Origin: Thiotrichaceae bacterium UBA973
GTDB taxonomy: Bacteria; Pseudomonadota; Gammaproteobacteria; Eutrophobiales; Eutrophobiaceae
Assembly: GCA_002292815.1 (NCBI GenBank)
Contig: DBBX01000010.1
Location: 46,489-110,488 of the forward strand
Length of the DNA: 64,000 nt
Direction: 5' to 3'
A program made the position numbers and the translations under genes. Below the pieces are notes generated by a model that was not told the origin of the DNA, ran no database searches, and saw nothing but the letters and a program-made list of their open reading frames with translations. Below are positions 18,068 to 26,613 of the stretch, one piece after another (positions within the stretch are counted from its first letter, which is position 1; each line of letters begins with the position of its first letter).

Positions 18068-18535
18068 ATGTCACGAGTAAAGGAAATCAAAGACGATTAC
18101 GGTTTTTTTGGAATTGGAATTCTAAATAATAGTGATCAAATAAATATAGGGACGCTCTGGCGTTCAGCTTATTTATTAGGAGCAAGCTTTATATTTACGG
18201 TGGACAAAAAATACAAGTATCAGGGAAGCGACGTAACAAAGTCATGGACTAGAATACCGCTGTATCACTTCAAGACATTTGAAGAATTGAAAGATAACTT
18301 GCCCTATTCAACTAGATTAATCGGCGTAGAAATGGGTGAAGATGCGATACCACTAGCTGAGTATGATCACCCAGATAGAGCCGTATATCTCTTGGGAAAT
18401 GAGATAAGCGGCTTACCCCCGCAGATTTTGGAACAATGTCAATCTTTGCTAAAGCTCCCAGGTGAGTATTCTTTAAACGTAGCCGTAACAGGCAGTATCG
18501 TGATGTATGACAGGATTGCAAAAGGCGGGGGATAG
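18068..18535 (+). CDS. TrmH/SpoU-family RNA methyltransferase
   Basis: The 155-residue product is a minimal SPOUT domain without the N-terminal RNA-binding extension. Motif 1 (ILNNSDQINIGTLWRSAYLL), motif 2 (AVYLLGNEISGLPP) and motif 3 (LKLPGEYSLNVAVTGSIVMYD) form the trefoil-knot SAM site. These enzymes methylate 2'-O of ribose in tRNA or rRNA as dimers. The motif 3 Ser-Leu-Asn core is intact. The size suggests a TrmL-like or free-standing SpoU protein, but motif 1 reads NQINIG rather than TGNI, so the target should be left open. Confidence 0.85.
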   Translation: MSRVKEIKDDYGFFGIGILNNSDQINIGTLWRSAYLLGASFIFTVDKKYKYQGSDVTKSWTRIPLYHFKTFEELKDNLPYSTRLIGVEMGEDAIPLAEYDHPDRAVYLLGNEISGLPPQILEQCQSLLKLPGEYSLNVAVTGSIVMYDRIAKGGG

Positions 18536-18678
18536 CCCTGACAACGCTATACTCAGGCTAGGAGTGAGTGTTGATTCTTGGGTAATGATTTTGTAAATCA
18601 CTCGGAACTGTACTGAATACTCAAGTACCGTTAGAATTCGGCTGAAAATATTAATAATTTCGAGGTTTTAAAATAAGC

Positions 18679-19293
18679 ATGACCATACTAACAACCTTTT
18701 CAGAGGCAGAGTTTGAGCAAGTAGCTGGAGTACCAATCAAAGGTGAAGAAGAAGCACAAGTTTCAATGTTTATTGATTTTGTGCAAGAGGCTATACAGTT
18801 TTGTATGGTGCAAGCAGATATTGAAGAGACGGGATGTTCGTTGCGCTATTTGTCTATTGACGTACATCCCTTCAAAGATATGGGAGATCTTTATGAACTT
18901 GGCTATATCGACTTTCATAAAATACTTGAACTTCCTGAAAAAGCAGAAGATACGCTAAAGGTCGAATTGCCTGTCATAGAAGAAGGCGTCGGGCGAATAA
19001 TTGAAGTCGCAAAAATACTTGGTGTTCCTTCAGCTGAACCGGCAGATGCAATTTTAGCTTTTTTCCGAATACGCTTAGCGCATAAAACCCTAGAAAACAC
19101 GCTGGATTTTAACAGCATCAAAACTGTCATACGAGGCACCAAAGATTCTATGGCAATCCTCAAAAAGAAAGGACTGCACCCGACTAATATGGGTGGAATT
19201 TTAGATACGACAGAGACGGTAAGGATGAGCGATGTCTGGGGACTGGAAGATGATGCACCGGAAGAAATGCCAAATTTCTTTATATTTGAGTAG
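18679..19293 (+). CDS. Unrecognised 204-residue acidic protein
   Basis: I do not recognise this family. The product has no signal peptide or membrane segment, is strongly acidic at both ends (EEEAQ near residue 25; DVWGLEDDAPEEMPNFF at the C-terminus) and predicted mostly helical. Its codon usage and length are those of a real gene, and the ATG follows the A/G-rich GAGG of TTTCGAGGTTTT. It stands 143 bases after the methyltransferase and 127 before the next unknown gene on the same strand. Cysteines in the QFCMVQADIEETGCS part are too few for a metal-site claim. Confidence 0.7.
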   Translation: MTILTTFSEAEFEQVAGVPIKGEEEAQVSMFIDFVQEAIQFCMVQADIEETGCSLRYLSIDVHPFKDMGDLYELGYIDFHKILELPEKAEDTLKVELPVIEEGVGRIIEVAKILGVPSAEPADAILAFFRIRLAHKTLENTLDFNSIKTVIRGTKDSMAILKKKGLHPTNMGGILDTTETVRMSDVWGLEDDAPEEMPNFFIFE

Positions 19294-19420
19294 GCTATAG
19301 GCCTGTATACGTTACCATCCACATCAAATGAGGATTATTGATTTTTATTCTATGTTTTAAATGTGAATTAAAATTGCTGTCCTGAGTTAATTATAAAACT
19401 TAAATCATTAAGGAATAATT

Positions 19421-20005
19421 ATGGACGAGAAAGTTAAAGAATTATTAGCTCAGATATCTGATATAGAAGATGAAATAGAAAAAATCATTAGTGAACGACA
19501 AGAGAAGATTCTCTATTTTTATGAAGATGGAAAAGTAAAGTTCAAGGAAGGAATCGAAGACGCACATAAAAAATTGAAGAAAAGTTTATTCAGGTTTTTT
19601 CTGGATAGTAAATTAAGAAATCTGCTTTCCGCTCCTTTTATATACAGCATGATAATTCCCTTTGCTATTCTTGATGCCAGCATGACGCTCTATCAGGCAA
19701 TTTGTTTTAACTTATATCGCATCAAGAAAGTTAAACGCTCACACTATATCGTCATCGATCGTTACCGATTAAAACATCTGAACAGCATCGAACGCTTTAA
19801 TTGTGTCTATTGCGAATACGGCAATGGTGTTGTTGCATATGCAAGAGAGATAGCCGCACGAACAGAGCAATATTGGTGTCCTATAAAACACGCAAGAAAA
19901 GTCATTGGACGGCATGCTCGCTATCAGGACTTCATTGATTATGGTGAGGCGATTGATTATCACAAACAACTTGCAGAATTTAGACGGAAACTAGCCCTGC
20001 CATAA
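19421..20005 (+). CDS. Unrecognised protein with coiled coil, membrane-proximal helix and Cys-rich C-terminal half
   Basis: The 194-residue product begins with a charged coiled coil (residues 1-50), followed by a basic FRFFLDSKLR segment and one hydrophobic stretch (about 66-95, IYSMIIPFAILDASMTLY). The second half holds a FNCVYCEYGNG CxxC pair and a distant WCPIKHA Cys with His nearby, a plausible zinc or iron site. I have seen similar architectures only as conserved hypothetical proteins and cannot name a function. TAAGGAATAATT precedes the ATG. It lies between another unknown gene and the Pat-like ligase, with 169 bases to the latter. Confidence 0.7.
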   Translation: MDEKVKELLAQISDIEDEIEKIISERQEKILYFYEDGKVKFKEGIEDAHKKLKKSLFRFFLDSKLRNLLSAPFIYSMIIPFAILDASMTLYQAICFNLYRIKKVKRSHYIVIDRYRLKHLNSIERFNCVYCEYGNGVVAYAREIAARTEQYWCPIKHARKVIGRHARYQDFIDYGEAIDYHKQLAEFRRKLALP

Positions 20006-20174
20006 AATAAATTATTGCGCTTCAACACCCCAAGTCATTGAATTATATAATAACAGTTCAATTCATTAGATTATTGTCATTCCTATTATTCTGAGATAAT
20101 TATTGTGCAGTGCAATAATTTGCTAATATGTATCATTGCTTTACATCTAAATCAGGAGAATTTAAGGCAGTCAT

Positions 20175-22850
20175 ATGAGCGTTATTAATCTAAATAAACT
20201 GTTGAACCCAAAATCGGTAGTTTTAATCGGCGCATCGGATAAACCGTTATCGATCGGTAATGTGGTGATGAAGAATCTTTTGAATGGTGGTTTTGATGGG
20301 CCAATATTGCCAGTCAACCCTAAGTACGAAACCATCTGTGGTGTGTATTCCTATAAGTGCATAGCCGATCTACCTGTAGTGCCTGACTTTGCTGTAATTT
20401 GCACACCCGCACATACTGTCCCTGACATTATTATGCAATTAGGTGAGAAGGGAACGCGTGCAGCTGTTGTTATAAGCGCTGGTTTCCATGCAGTAGATGA
20501 CGCTAATGGTTTTGAACAACAAATGCTAGATGTCGCACGGCATTATGACTTTCGTATCCTTGGGCCTAATTGTGTTGGTTTACTCATCCCCGGAATCGGC
20601 TTAAACGCGAGTTTTGCTCATACTGATTCTCTCCCCGGTAATATTGCGGTGATTTCGCAATCAGGCGCGATTTGCACATCAATATTAGATTGGGCCAAGT
20701 CACGTGGCATTGGTTTTTCGTATTTTATTTCGCTAGGTGATAGTTCAGATGTTGATTTTGGTGATTTACTTGATTATCTCGGCACTGATCAACACACAAC
20801 AGGGATATTGCTATATGTAGAATCAATAAAACTTGCTCGTAAATTCATGTCAGCTGCACGTGCGACTGCGCGAAATAAAAAAGTAATTGTTATTAAGTCA
20901 GGGCGAATGGCAGAAGGTGCGAAGGCGGCTGCATCACACACAGGTGCATTAGCCGGAAATGACGATGTGTTTGATGCGGCGATACGTCGGGCAGGGATGT
21001 TGCGAGTTTATTCTATTCAAAACCTATTTGATGCCGTGGAAACACTGGCACACGTATCAGGTATTAAAGGCGATCGATTGATTATATTAACCAATGGCGG
21101 TGGTATTGGAGTATTGGCAACTGATAGTTTGATTGACAGTGGCGGGCGCTTGGCTGAACTTGCACCGAAAACAATTCAAGCCTTGGATGAATTTCTTCCC
21201 GCCACATGGTCAGGTGACAATCCGGTCGACATTATTGGAGACAGTGATGCGAAGCGATATGTTCAGACTTTAAAGGTACTGTTGGATGATCCTAATTATG
21301 ATGCCATTTTGGTTATGCTGGTTCCGGTAGCAATCATCGACAATACCGAGGTTGCACGTGCGATTACAGAGGCTATAAATGAATCGCACAAACCTGTCTT
21401 GACCTGTTGGATGGGTGAAGATGCCGTTCAAGATTCAAGAGAAATCTTCGAGAAAAATAGTATCCCCCAATACGAAACGCCAGAGTCAGCAATCAGTGCT
21501 TTTCTGCAAGCTGTTGAATACAACAAAAATCAAAAAAACCTAATCGAGTTACCGCCATCTATACCTGAAGATTTCAAACCCGATAAAGAAAGAGCACGTA
21601 TAATTATTGAATCGGTTTTAACTGAAAAACGAAACATACTAACCGAACCAGAAGCGAAAGATGTGCTAGACGCATATCAAATCCCTATTGTTAAAACATT
21701 AATTGCGCATGATGTTGATGAAGCTGTCAAACAGGCAAAATCAATAGGTTTTCCAGTAGCATTAAAAATACTGTCAAAAGATATCAGTCACAAGTCTGAT
21801 GTTGGTGGTGTGTTACTGAATATTGAATCTGCTTCGATACTACAACTATCGGCTGAAGGAATGTTAGCTCGTATTAAAAAAAGTAATCCTGATGCAAAAA
21901 TCGAAGGCTTCACTGTACAAGCAATGGTGGACTGTCCCAACGACTATGAATTGATCATTGGTGTTACTTCTGATTCTATTTTTGGACCTGTTATTTTATT
22001 CGGGCATGGTGGTATTTCAGTAGAAGTAGTTAACGACAAAGCTGTAGCATTGCCGCCGTTAAATATGAAGTTAGCCAATGATCTTGTTCAGCGTACTCGT
22101 ATTGCTAGAGTTCTTAAGGGGTATAGGGATGTTAAACCGGCAAACATGGAGGCCATACTTGTAACATTAGTAAAAATTTCACAACTGATAGTCGACCACC
22201 CTGAACTTCAGGAACTCGACATTAATCCACTTGTTGCAAATAACAATGGTGTTATTGCACTGGATGCCAGAATAAAAATAAATTCAGTAGTGTCTGATGA
22301 CACCAGCCATCTTGCGATTCGACCCTATCCACAAGAGTTAGAAGAACTGTCTCAGTTGGCTTCAGGTGCTAAATTACTTATTAGACCTATCAAGCCAGAA
22401 GATGAAATGGCTCATCTTGAATTCTTTTCGCATATCAAACCAGAAGATATCTATTTTCGTTTTTTTCGTGCAGTGAATAATTTCACACATTCACAAATGG
22501 CACACTTCACACAAATTGATTACGACCGTGAAATGGCTTTTATCGCTATTTTGAAAAATTCAGAAGGCAATAACGAGACTATTGCTGTATCGCGGGTTGT
22601 GAGTGATGCAGACAATATTGAAGCTGAATTCGCGATCATTGTACGCTCAGATATGCAGAAAAAAGGTGTGGGTAATAAGCTGATGAGCAAAACAATTGAT
22701 TATTGTCGGGAGCACGGTACAAAACGATTACTTGCCCATACCCTAGCAAATAATTTCCCCATGCAAAAACTCGCCAAAAAGTTTGGTTTTTTTAAAGTTG
22801 AAAATAATAACGATCAACAAACGGTTAGTTTGAGATTAAAGTTAAATTGA
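20175..22850 (+). CDS. Pat-like ADP-forming acyl-CoA ligase fused to GNAT acetyltransferase
   Basis: The 891-residue fusion has, in order, a CoA-binding Rossmann domain (1-120), succinyl-CoA-ligase-like domains (about 145-460), an ATP-grasp domain (about 475-710, with AKDVLDAYQIPIVKT and KILSKDISHKSDVGGV), and a C-terminal GNAT domain (about 730-891, MQKKGVGNKLM as the acetyl-CoA loop). This is the architecture of PatZ/Pka, the protein lysine acetyltransferases that silence acetyl-CoA synthetase and other enzymes. The ligase part keeps the His of SHTGALAG (about residue 257) that carries phosphate in active ADP-forming ligases. AGGAGAATTTAAGG precedes the start. Regulator versus enzyme cannot be settled by sequence. 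Confidence 0.9.
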   Translation: MSVINLNKLLNPKSVVLIGASDKPLSIGNVVMKNLLNGGFDGPILPVNPKYETICGVYSYKCIADLPVVPDFAVICTPAHTVPDIIMQLGEKGTRAAVVISAGFHAVDDANGFEQQMLDVARHYDFRILGPNCVGLLIPGIGLNASFAHTDSLPGNIAVISQSGAICTSILDWAKSRGIGFSYFISLGDSSDVDFGDLLDYLGTDQHTTGILLYVESIKLARKFMSAARATARNKKVIVIKSGRMAEGAKAAASHTGALAGNDDVFDAAIRRAGMLRVYSIQNLFDAVETLAHVSGIKGDRLIILTNGGGIGVLATDSLIDSGGRLAELAPKTIQALDEFLPATWSGDNPVDIIGDSDAKRYVQTLKVLLDDPNYDAILVMLVPVAIIDNTEVARAITEAINESHKPVLTCWMGEDAVQDSREIFEKNSIPQYETPESAISAFLQAVEYNKNQKNLIELPPSIPEDFKPDKERARIIIESVLTEKRNILTEPEAKDVLDAYQIPIVKTLIAHDVDEAVKQAKSIGFPVALKILSKDISHKSDVGGVLLNIESASILQLSAEGMLARIKKSNPDAKIEGFTVQAMVDCPNDYELIIGVTSDSIFGPVILFGHGGISVEVVNDKAVALPPLNMKLANDLVQRTRIARVLKGYRDVKPANMEAILVTLVKISQLIVDHPELQELDINPLVANNNGVIALDARIKINSVVSDDTSHLAIRPYPQELEELSQLASGAKLLIRPIKPEDEMAHLEFFSHIKPEDIYFRFFRAVNNFTHSQMAHFTQIDYDREMAFIAILKNSEGNNETIAVSRVVSDADNIEAEFAIIVRSDMQKKGVGNKLMSKTIDYCREHGTKRLLAHTLANNFPMQKLAKKFGFFKVENNNDQQTVSLRLKLN

Positions 22851-22865
22851 AATTGAAATTGAAAT
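22844..22865 (+). repeat. Short hexamer repeat at gene end
   Basis: AAATTG occurs three times in tandem plus AAAT, spanning the TGA stop of the Pat-like gene (22848-22850). Slippage here would alter only the last codons or the 3' UTR. No further role is visible. Confidence 0.6.
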
Positions 22866-23128
22866 AGATAGTTGAACGTCATCTATTTTAAGTGCTAATG
22901 CATATAAATAATCTACTCAATTCAGAGTGCTGATCCATTATCATTTAAGAATGATAGTATGCAGCTAACGACCCGCAGCATTAGCTTCGTATCCCCCTCT
23001 TAAACTTCTGCTTTCCAGCGACAGCGGACATTTGATTATTAATCATTGTTATACTGCTACTGACCCAAAGCAGATATTAAGAATATTGTTTAGATGTTAG
23101 ATATACATAAACTTATCAGGAGATAATC

Positions 23129-23458
23129 ATGGCTACACATCATGCATCATCAGCTGAAATTGTTGACTTGGAAACATGGGCACAAGATGTGCCATATGAA
23201 CAAACTAAAACAATTGTGAAAACAGATGAAATGGAACTTGTTCGCCTTGTTATTCCAGTGGGTAAAGAAATTCCAACTCACAAAGTATCAGGGCCAATTA
23301 TTGTTCATTGTATAAATGGAAAGATAGAGTTTACTGTAATGGGCAAAACACAAGTGTTGATGGATGGCCAATTATTACATTTAGCTTCGGATGAGCCGCA
23401 TTCGGTTAAAGCAATTGCAGACGCAGTTGTGTTACTAACAATAATCTTTAAGACTTAG
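23129..23458 (+). CDS. Small cupin-domain protein
   Basis: The 109-residue product has the conserved cupin beta-barrel pattern: ELVRLVIPVGKEIPTHKVSG, then GKIEFTVMGKTQVLMDGQLL, then DEPHSVKAIADAVVLLTII. The first motif retains one His (THK) and the second a DEPHSV His, so a metal site with two or fewer His is possible, as in AraC-linked or small cupins of unknown role. Start ATG 23129 has CAGGAGATAATC upstream. It is monocistronic: 278 bases separate it from the Pat-like gene, and EpmB is convergent. No substrate can be proposed. Confidence 0.8.
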   Translation: MATHHASSAEIVDLETWAQDVPYEQTKTIVKTDEMELVRLVIPVGKEIPTHKVSGPIIVHCINGKIEFTVMGKTQVLMDGQLLHLASDEPHSVKAIADAVVLLTIIFKT

Positions 23459-23563
23459 AACGTTATTATCTTCTTCTGGCTGAAATGCAGGGCATTTATA
23501 TGGGAAAGGAAGGGAACCCCGTTCTTATCTTGCTTATAGGCCGTATTAAATTCAACTTTAGGC

Positions 23564-24550
23564 CTAATTCATTATCAAGGTCTTGCTTGAAGCACCGACT
23601 TCTTCTTTTACTAACTTAGGAACCAGATAACCCGATACACGGGCTTGCATTTCTTCCATCAAACTCTGTGCGTCATCTAGCGAAACATCATAGTGTGCTG
23701 CGCCTGCAACCGGATCTAATAAATGCAGGTAGTAGGGTATAACATTATTTTCAATAAGTCGTTCCGATAGATTTATTAACGCCGTAACAGAGTCATTAAT
23801 ATTTTTTAGCAAGACCGATTGATTTAAAACGAGTATGTCGAATTCTTGCAAGCGTTTAATAATAGTTGAAACTGAGTTATCCAGCTCGTTAGCATGATTG
23901 CTATGTATAACAAAGATGATTGATTTATCGTTGTCTGTTATTTGTTTAAGCAGTGTTGTGGTTACGCGCGCGGGTAGAACAATAGGTAGTCGCGTATGAA
24001 AGCGTATGCGTTTTATGTGTTTTATATTTGCAATTGATGCACATATTTCTTGTAAACGACGATCTGACAACGTTAGCGGATCGCCACCGCTGAGTATCAC
24101 TTCTTCAATACTTGAATCATCTTTGATGTGATCTAACGACGCTTGCCAATGTTTGCTTGATGAGGATGACTCTTGATAAGGGTAATGCCGTCTGAAGCAA
24201 TAGCGACAATGCACCGCACAGGCACCGGTTGTTATCGACAAAACACGACTGTTATATTTTTGTAATAAGCCGTGTACAGGTTGTACATTTAATTCAGCTA
24301 GTGGGTCATTTATGAATCCAGTTGCTTCATCTTCTTCAGCTTTATACGGGAATACCTGTCGCAAGATGGGGTCGTTCGGATCGTTCTTCTTAATACGATT
24401 GGCGAAAGCAAAGGGCACCCGAACAGGAAATTGTCTTATTGCTTGTTGGCTATAACCGATTGAATCGGCCTCTAGTCCGGCAAATTCAAGTAAATCAGCG
24501 GGTTTCCGTATGGCCTGTGCCAGTTGTTCTTGCCAGGATAAAGACTGCAT
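23564..24550 (-). CDS. epmB: EF-P beta-lysylation radical-SAM enzyme EpmB
   Basis: The 328-residue protein is a lysine 2,3-aminomutase-type radical SAM enzyme with the CAVHCRYCFRRHYPYQ cluster motif (CxxxCxxC) near residue 110, GGDPL-type EEVILSGGDPLTLSD, and the LLDPVAGAAHYDV segment near the end. EpmB converts lysine to (R)-beta-lysine, which EpmA attaches to EF-P Lys34. It lacks the longer C-terminal domain of free lysine 2,3-aminomutase. It is divergent from efp, 84 bases apart, so all three EF-P genes are clustered. C-terminus ends VGASSKTLIMN. Confidence 0.96.
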   Translation of the reverse strand: MQSLSWQEQLAQAIRKPADLLEFAGLEADSIGYSQQAIRQFPVRVPFAFANRIKKNDPNDPILRQVFPYKAEEDEATGFINDPLAELNVQPVHGLLQKYNSRVLSITTGACAVHCRYCFRRHYPYQESSSSSKHWQASLDHIKDDSSIEEVILSGGDPLTLSDRRLQEICASIANIKHIKRIRFHTRLPIVLPARVTTTLLKQITDNDKSIIFVIHSNHANELDNSVSTIIKRLQEFDILVLNQSVLLKNINDSVTALINLSERLIENNVIPYYLHLLDPVAGAAHYDVSLDDAQSLMEEMQARVSGYLVPKLVKEEVGASSKTLIMN

Positions 24551-24585
24551 TATTTCTTCAGTTCCATGTATTATTGCGCTTTTTT

Positions 24586-24591
24586 TATAAT
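24586..24591 (+). promoter_or_regulatory. Candidate -10 element for efp
   Basis: A perfect TATAAT lies 43 bases before the efp ATG in a T-rich stretch. About 17 bases upstream the -35 candidate TTCCAT is weak (3 of 6 matches), so this promoter call rests mainly on the -10. Confidence 0.35.
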
Positions 24592-24634
24592 ATAAAGCTT
24601 TAAAACAGAATTATCATATTTGAAAGAGGACATC

Positions 24635-25204
24635 ATGGCGACTTATAGCACAAACGAATTCAAATCAGGTCTTAAAATAATGATTGAAAACGATCCATGC
24701 TCAATCATTGAGAATGAGTTTGTTAAACCGGGCAAAGGCCAGGCCTTTAACCGGGTTAAGATGCGCAATTTGAAGACAGGCCGAGTGCTTGAGAAGACCT
24801 ATAAGTCTGGTGAATCTGTCGAAGGTGCCGATGTGATTGATCTTGATCTGCAATATCTCTACAACGATGGTGAGATGTGGCATTTCATGAATAAAGACAC
24901 TTATGAACAGTGTGAAGCCGACGCCAATGCTGTAGGTGACGCTAAACAGTGGATTAAAGGAGAGGAAATGTGTCTAGTCACCTTGTGGAATGACGCCCCA
25001 TTGTCAGTTGCAGCACCAAATTTTGTTGTATTACAGGTGACAGATACGGATCCAGGTCTAAAAGGTGATACCGCACAGGGTGGTTCAAAACCAGCAACGC
25101 TCGAGACCGGTGCTATCGTGAAGGTCCCGCTGTTTGTCGAAAATGAAGACCTACTCAAGATTGATACCCGAACCGGTGAGTATGTTAGCCGCGCTAAAGA
25201 GTAA
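24635..25204 (+). CDS. efp: Elongation factor P
   Basis: I start at ATG 24635, which has AAAGAGGAC upstream and gives the normal 189-residue EF-P beginning MATYSTNEFKSGLKI; the frame upstream opens to a TTG with no advantage. KPGKGQAF places the modifiable lysine at residue 34, with three OB-type domains following. EF-P relieves ribosome stalling at polyproline, and this lysine is the target for beta-lysine in gammaproteobacteria. Both modifying enzymes flank it: epmB divergent upstream and epmA 60 bases downstream on the same strand. Confidence 0.98.
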   Translation: MATYSTNEFKSGLKIMIENDPCSIIENEFVKPGKGQAFNRVKMRNLKTGRVLEKTYKSGESVEGADVIDLDLQYLYNDGEMWHFMNKDTYEQCEADANAVGDAKQWIKGEEMCLVTLWNDAPLSVAAPNFVVLQVTDTDPGLKGDTAQGGSKPATLETGAIVKVPLFVENEDLLKIDTRTGEYVSRAKE

Positions 25205-25264
25205 ACAACGTCGTTTCTATGGTAAGACATAAGCAAGTGCTAGTTTTGAATATTGTAGATACGT

Positions 25265-26221
25265 ATGACGTCAGATAATTTATGGCAAGCTAGTGCTAGT
25301 TCAGAAGTAATAATAAAACGAGCTTGTTTATTGCGGCAGGTCCGGGATTTCATGCTGAAACGTGAGATTCTTGAAGTCGATACCCCCAGCCTTAGTCATT
25401 TTGGTATCAGTGACCCCTATATTCAGAGTATGACGACTTCGTGCGCTTCTGATAAAGAAGAAATACTTTATTTACATACCTCACCTGAATTTTGTATGAA
25501 GCGTTTACTCGCCTCTGGTTTGGGTTCTATTTACCAAATCGCGCATGTATTTCGTAATGAAGAATCAGGAAAACGGCATAACACAGAGTTCTCTATGCTT
25601 GAGTGGTATCGGACAGGTTTTGATTATTATCAACTCATGGATGAAGTGGGTGAATTGTTACTCGAAATTGGCCTGCAAGCACCAGATAAGATGACCTATG
25701 CAGAGGCATTTGAGCAAACTATACAAGTCGATCCTCACAAGATTGATAGCAGGGAATTACAGAAGCTTTGTAAACAACATGGTTGGGATGCCTCATTGGA
25801 TGATCGGCATGCTTTACTCGACTTTTTATTCTCTGAGGTCGTTATAAAGACCCTGAATTGTGCCAAACCACTTATTATTTATGACTACCCTGAGTGTATG
25901 TCGGCTTTGGCAACGCTAAAATTGAGTGATCCCATTGTTAGTGAGCGTTTTGAGTTATTTATCGCGGGGATGGAGATTGCCAATGGCTTTAATGAATTAA
26001 GTGATGCTAATGAACAGTTACAACGGTTTGAAAAAGAGTTAGCGACACGAAGAAGCCTGGGCTTGGCAGAAGCACCAATAGATAAACGTTTTCTAGCGGC
26101 ACTTGAAGCGGGTTTACCTGAATGTGCAGGTGTTGCCATCGGGATTGAACGGTTATTGATGGTTTTATCTGAAAAAGATGATATAAATGCAGTAAGTACG
26201 TTCACCTTGGGAACAAATTAG
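25265..26221 (+). CDS. epmA: EF-P lysine--lysine ligase EpmA (PoxA/GenX/YjeA)
   Basis: The 318-residue protein is a class II lysyl-tRNA synthetase paralogue without the N-terminal anticodon-binding domain. Visible class II motifs are QIAHVFRNEESG with NTEFSMLEWYR (motif 2) and GIERLLMVLSEKD (motif 3). EpmA ligates (R)-beta-lysine, made by EpmB, onto Lys34 of EF-P. It lies 60 bases after efp on the same strand and 3 bases before a small unknown ORF. The length is typical of EpmA. Confidence 0.95.
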   Translation: MTSDNLWQASASSEVIIKRACLLRQVRDFMLKREILEVDTPSLSHFGISDPYIQSMTTSCASDKEEILYLHTSPEFCMKRLLASGLGSIYQIAHVFRNEESGKRHNTEFSMLEWYRTGFDYYQLMDEVGELLLEIGLQAPDKMTYAEAFEQTIQVDPHKIDSRELQKLCKQHGWDASLDDRHALLDFLFSEVVIKTLNCAKPLIIYDYPECMSALATLKLSDPIVSERFELFIAGMEIANGFNELSDANEQLQRFEKELATRRSLGLAEAPIDKRFLAALEAGLPECAGVAIGIERLLMVLSEKDDINAVSTFTLGTN

Positions 26222-26224
26222 TTT

Positions 26225-26485
26225 GTGGGTGTTAATTCAGTTAACAAGTTAATCATTGAGCCCCGTCTTATTGCTAAAGAATATCGGCTAGCTGCCGATA
26301 AAACGCTCCCGGCCACTCCTGAAATCGCAATTAACGATGCTATTTCGATGCTTGAATTGACAGCAAACGATGAGAATAAGCCTGGCTATGATGCAATCTA
26401 TAAGATTGGCGAAGACCATTTAAAGATTCAAAAAAAGGGTAGGGTAATTTTCAACGAAAGGGGACAAGGACATCGCCTCGGGTAA
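26225..26485 (+). CDS. Small protein of unknown function downstream of epmA
   Basis: A GTG start 3 bases after the epmA stop opens an 86-residue frame with coding-like composition: KLIIEPRLIAKEYRLAADK, DAISMLELTANDENKPG, YDAIYKIGEDHLKIQKKG. It has no signal peptide or membrane segment and I do not recognise it. I see no strong ribosome binding site, so it would depend on coupling to epmA. The close spacing and in-frame length support a real gene, but a chance frame cannot be excluded. Confidence 0.5.
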   Translation: MGVNSVNKLIIEPRLIAKEYRLAADKTLPATPEIAINDAISMLELTANDENKPGYDAIYKIGEDHLKIQKKGRVIFNERGQGHRLG

Positions 26486-26613
26486 ATTAACACTGAGCAG
26501 GATCTGGTTTAGTAAAAAGACACTATTCAAATATCGTTGTTTACGATAATTTATTTTCATCTCACACATCATTCTCTTTGGCTTCTATTAATATTCGATC
26601 TATATACTAAATT

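Noticed and set aside
22937..22957. Small AT-rich hairpin (TATCATT/AATGATA) in the gap before the cupin gene
   Set aside because: A 7-bp A/T stem with no T run; too weak to call a terminator or RNA element.
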